Of a stretch of DNA of 57,734 nt, positions 55,776 to 57,734 are shown in pieces (positions within the stretch are counted from its first letter, which is position 1; the number at the start of each line of letters is the position of its first letter). Location: positions 1 to 57,734 of the forward strand of contig NZ_WIDL01000009.1 of assembly GCF_009496535.1 (NCBI RefSeq), in the 5' to 3' direction. The notes under the pieces are model-generated. The model was given only the letters and a program-made list of their open reading frames with translations. It ran no database searches and was not told the DNA's origin. This stretch comes from Stenotrophomonas sp. MYb238. Its GTDB lineage: Bacteria; Pseudomonadota; Gammaproteobacteria; Xanthomonadales; Xanthomonadaceae. The translations under genes were made by a program, and so were the position numbers.

Positions 55776-57059
55776 TCAGCCGCCATGCGCGCGACCCGCA
55801 CGCTGCCCGCTGACAGCGAAGTACAGGATGTACAGGTAGCACGGCACCATCAGCGCGGCGAATACCAGCTGGAAATCGAAGTGCTGCTTGAGCACCGCGA
55901 ACGCCTGCGGAATGATCGCGCCGCCGGCGATGCCCATGACCAGCAGGGCCGAGCCGGTCTGGGTGAAGCGCCCCAGGCCGCGGATCGCCAGCGGGAAGAT
56001 CGCCGGCCACATCATCGCGTTGGCGAAGCCCAGCGCGGCCACGAAGCCCACCGAGACGTAGCCGTGGGTGAAATAGGCGCCCAGGCTGAACACCACGCCG
56101 AGCACCGCCGACACCGCCAGCCAGCGCTCCTGCGAGATGAAGCGCGGGATCAGCACCAGCCCGACCAGGTAGCCGACCAGCATCGCCGTCAGCGTATAGG
56201 AGGTGAACAGCTTGGTCTGGTCCAGCGGCAGGTCGAAACCATGGCCATAGGTACCGATGGCGTCGCCGGCCATCACTTCCACGCCGACATAGACGAACAG
56301 GCACAACACGCCCAGCCACAGGTGCGGGAACTGGAAGACGCTGCGCTTTTCCGGCGCGCCGCCCGCGGCCCCGGCATTGGCCTCGGCCGCGCGCACTTCC
56401 GGCAGCGGCGAGAACAGCACGCCCACCGCCACCAGCAGCAGGACGCCGGCGATGACCATGTACGGCGTGTGGATCTTGGCGGCGAAATCGTTGAGCAGCT
56501 GCGCCTTGGTCGCCGCATCGGCGACCTTCACCTGTGCGTCCAGGTCGCCGATGCCGTGCAGCACCAGCGAACCGATCACGATCGGCGCGAGGATGCCGGC
56601 GACCTTGTTGCAGATGCCCATCAGCGCGATGCGCTGGGCCGCGCCCTCGATCGGGCCGAGGATGGAGATGTACGGGTTGACCGCCGTCTGCAGCAGCGCC
56701 ATGCCGCCGCCGATCACGAACAGCCCCCCCAGCGCGCCGGCGAACCAGCGTTGCGTCGCGAACTGTCCGAACAGCATGGCGCCCACCGCCATCACCGCCA
56801 GGCTCAGCGCGAGGCCTTTCTTCATGCCGGTGCGGTTGAGGATCACCGAGGCCGGCAGGGCCAGGAAGAAATAGGACAGGTAGAACACCATCAACACCAG
56901 GAACGCCGACACCTCGCTGACCTCGAAGGCCAGCTTGACGAAGGTGATGAGCGGCCCGTTGATCCAGGTACAGAACCCGAGGATGAAGAACAGGCCGCCG
57001 ACGATGGCGATCGAGGACGCCATGCCGGTGCGCGGCGTGGAAGCGGGAACAGCGGACAT
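55776..57059 (-). CDS. nagP: NagP-type GlcNAc MFS permease
   Basis: 427 aa with twelve hydrophobic helices, of the FucP sugar:proton symporter group. Signatures: FFILGFCTWINGPLITF in the first helix, LALPASVILNRTGMKKGLALSL in the second/third and TAVNPYISILGP in the fourth. A soluble loop near 225-250 (AEANAGAAGG) splits the halves. Start at 57059, since a TTG six bases upstream adds only two residues. First gene of the nag operon, behind TTGACA and an operator palindrome. Confidence 0.93.
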   Translation of the reverse strand: MSAVPASTPRTGMASSIAIVGGLFFILGFCTWINGPLITFVKLAFEVSEVSAFLVLMVFYLSYFFLALPASVILNRTGMKKGLALSLAVMAVGAMLFGQFATQRWFAGALGGLFVIGGGMALLQTAVNPYISILGPIEGAAQRIALMGICNKVAGILAPIVIGSLVLHGIGDLDAQVKVADAATKAQLLNDFAAKIHTPYMVIAGVLLLVAVGVLFSPLPEVRAAEANAGAAGGAPEKRSVFQFPHLWLGVLCLFVYVGVEVMAGDAIGTYGHGFDLPLDQTKLFTSYTLTAMLVGYLVGLVLIPRFISQERWLAVSAVLGVVFSLGAYFTHGYVSVGFVAALGFANAMMWPAIFPLAIRGLGRFTQTGSALLVMGIAGGAIIPQAFAVLKQHFDFQLVFAALMVPCYLYILYFAVSGQRAGRAHGG

Positions 57060-57115
57060 TGGCAAGGCTCCTGCAGCTGCGAGAGGGACGGCTCACGCCG
57101 ACCGGTGGTAACTGG

Positions 57116-57129
57116 GAACAACGTTGTCA
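57116..57129. promoter_or_regulatory. NagR-like operator in front of nagP
   Basis: GAACAACGTTGTCA, centred on the perfect palindrome ACAACGTTGT, lies just downstream of the predicted nagP -10 region, where a repressor would block initiation. It matches the second palindrome at 57347 in 11 of 14 positions. Confidence 0.65.
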
Positions 57130-57132
57130 CAT

Positions 57133-57161
57133 TTATTGTTTGGCGCCGGCGGGTTTGTCAA
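57133..57161 (-). promoter_or_regulatory. Predicted nagP promoter
   Basis: On the minus strand a consensus TTGACA (57156-57161) is followed 17 bp later by CAATAA as a weak -10. The region is AT-rich compared with its surroundings. Confidence 0.5.
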
Positions 57162-57346
57162 CAACGCGTGCATGCGCGCGGCGGCAACGGGAACGGCACG
57201 GGCGCGGCGGAGCCATGACGCTCAACGCCTTTGCCCTGCAAACGCAGGATTCACCGGGCACCTGCTTTCGAATGCAACAAAAAGCCAGGGGCCGTCGCTG
57301 CGCAGAATGTCGCTGCGGCGCAGCATCGAAAGTTTCAATTATCCGT

Positions 57347-57360
57347 TGACATCGTTGTCA
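57347..57360. promoter_or_regulatory. NagR-like operator overlapping the kinase promoter
   Basis: TGACATCGTTGTCA, an imperfect 14-bp palindrome (TGACA / TGTCA). The first bases are shared with TTGACA at 57346-57351, which can act as the -35 box of the plus-strand kinase gene; a weak TACAGA lies 16 bp further. Confidence 0.65.
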
Positions 57361-57426
57361 GAACGATTACAGACTCGGCCCCCGATGGCGCCTGACGGGC
57401 GCTCCCCAACGCCATAGGGAAACCGA

Positions 57427-57734
57427 GTGACCGCTGCCGCCCCCACACTGCAGACCTTCCCGCTCGACAGTGCGTCGCGGCCGTTCCTCGCCGCGGATGT
57501 GGGCGGCACGCACGTGCGCCTCGGGCTGATCCGCGCCGGCAGCGGCGAAGGCGCGGCGATCGAGGTCCTGTCCTACCGCAAGTACCGCTGCGCCGACCAC
57601 GCCAGCCTGAGCGCGATCCTTTCCGATTTCGTCCGCCACCATCCGCCGGTGGAGCATTGCGTCATCGCCACCGCCGGCTACGCGCTGGCCGACGGCACCG
57701 TGATCTCGGCCAACCTGCCCTGGCCGCTGTCGGC
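57427..57734 (+). CDS. Glucokinase-family sugar kinase, 3' end outside window
   Basis: The first 102 codons of a gene from a GTG start with AGGGAAACC just upstream. FLAADVGGTHVRLGL (near residue 20) is the phosphate-1 ATP-binding motif of the Glk family, and CVIATAGYAL follows the expected pattern. By context it should phosphorylate GlcNAc (or glucose) after NagP uptake, supplying the substrate of NagA. Divergent from nagP and apparently under the same repressor. It is cut by the right edge. Confidence 0.85.
   Translation, partial: MTAAAPTLQTFPLDSASRPFLAADVGGTHVRLGLIRAGSGEGAAIEVLSYRKYRCADHASLSAILSDFVRHHPPVEHCVIATAGYALADGTVISANLPWPLS

Overview
The window is about 57.7 kb of dense, very GC-rich bacterial chromosome with 51 protein-coding genes (one cut by the right edge) and no rRNA, tRNA, CRISPR array, transposase or prophage gene that I could recognise. 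Gene content points to Xanthomonadaceae/Lysobacteraceae (Lysobacter, Luteimonas, Pseudoxanthomonas or relatives; genus not decidable by eye). The main clues are a three-domain Grx4-like/rhodanese fusion, tandem DsbA lipoproteins beside cytochrome c4, a NagP-type N-acetylglucosamine locus, and many extragenic palindromes that begin with GTAG. Names rest on motifs and remembered family resemblance; no database search was run.

Layout. (1) 0.1-13.1 kb: a probable amino-acid/peptide scavenging block with GltS, two divergent gamma-glutamyltranspeptidases (one a lipoprotein), a DadA-like FAD oxidoreductase, a LysR regulator, an exported alanine-racemase-fold enzyme, a TonB-dependent receptor and an S12 serine hydrolase. 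(2) 13.6-24.7 kb: mostly housekeeping and orphan genes (QEGLA/HExxxH protein, S41 lipoprotein, RsgA, AlaA-like aminotransferase, SGNH hydrolase coupled to a methyltransferase, DUF6172, DEAD-box helicase, polysaccharide deacetylase, Grx4 fusion, DUF924). (3) 24.9-31.3 kb: a tandem amidohydrolase pair, DegV, a small unknown, a PP-loop ATPase and a membrane diguanylate cyclase. (4) 31.4-37.1 kb: formaldehyde detoxification (frmR, adhC, an unknown small gene, fghA), followed by glutathione genes (GST, gshA). Glutathione is the cofactor of the formaldehyde route, so the neighbourhood makes functional sense. (5) 37.4-47.9 kb: VIT-family transporter coupled to an AraC regulator, a methyl-parathion-hydrolase-like metallo-beta-lactamase protein, EngB, cytochrome c4, two DsbA-like lipoproteins, a DNase-I-fold hydrolase, an EamA exporter, a lone ExbD and Slt. 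(6) 48-57.7 kb: cca, an S41 protein, then the GlcNAc locus nagX...nagA-nagB-nagR-nagP, divergent from a glucokinase-family kinase. Two operator-like palindromes sit in the shared promoter region.

The most distinctive features outside the genes are the GTAG palindromes. Three genes (the lysR, the racemase and frmR) end on the TAG that lies inside such an element. Another is a roughly 500-bp repeat-rich block upstream of nagX, with three copies of a 27-mer and a hexanucleotide tract. The best candidate for an undescribed functional system is the 0.1-13 kb block, read as a TonB-dependent pathway for gamma-glutamyl and/or D-amino-acid-containing peptides. That reading is inference from gene content.
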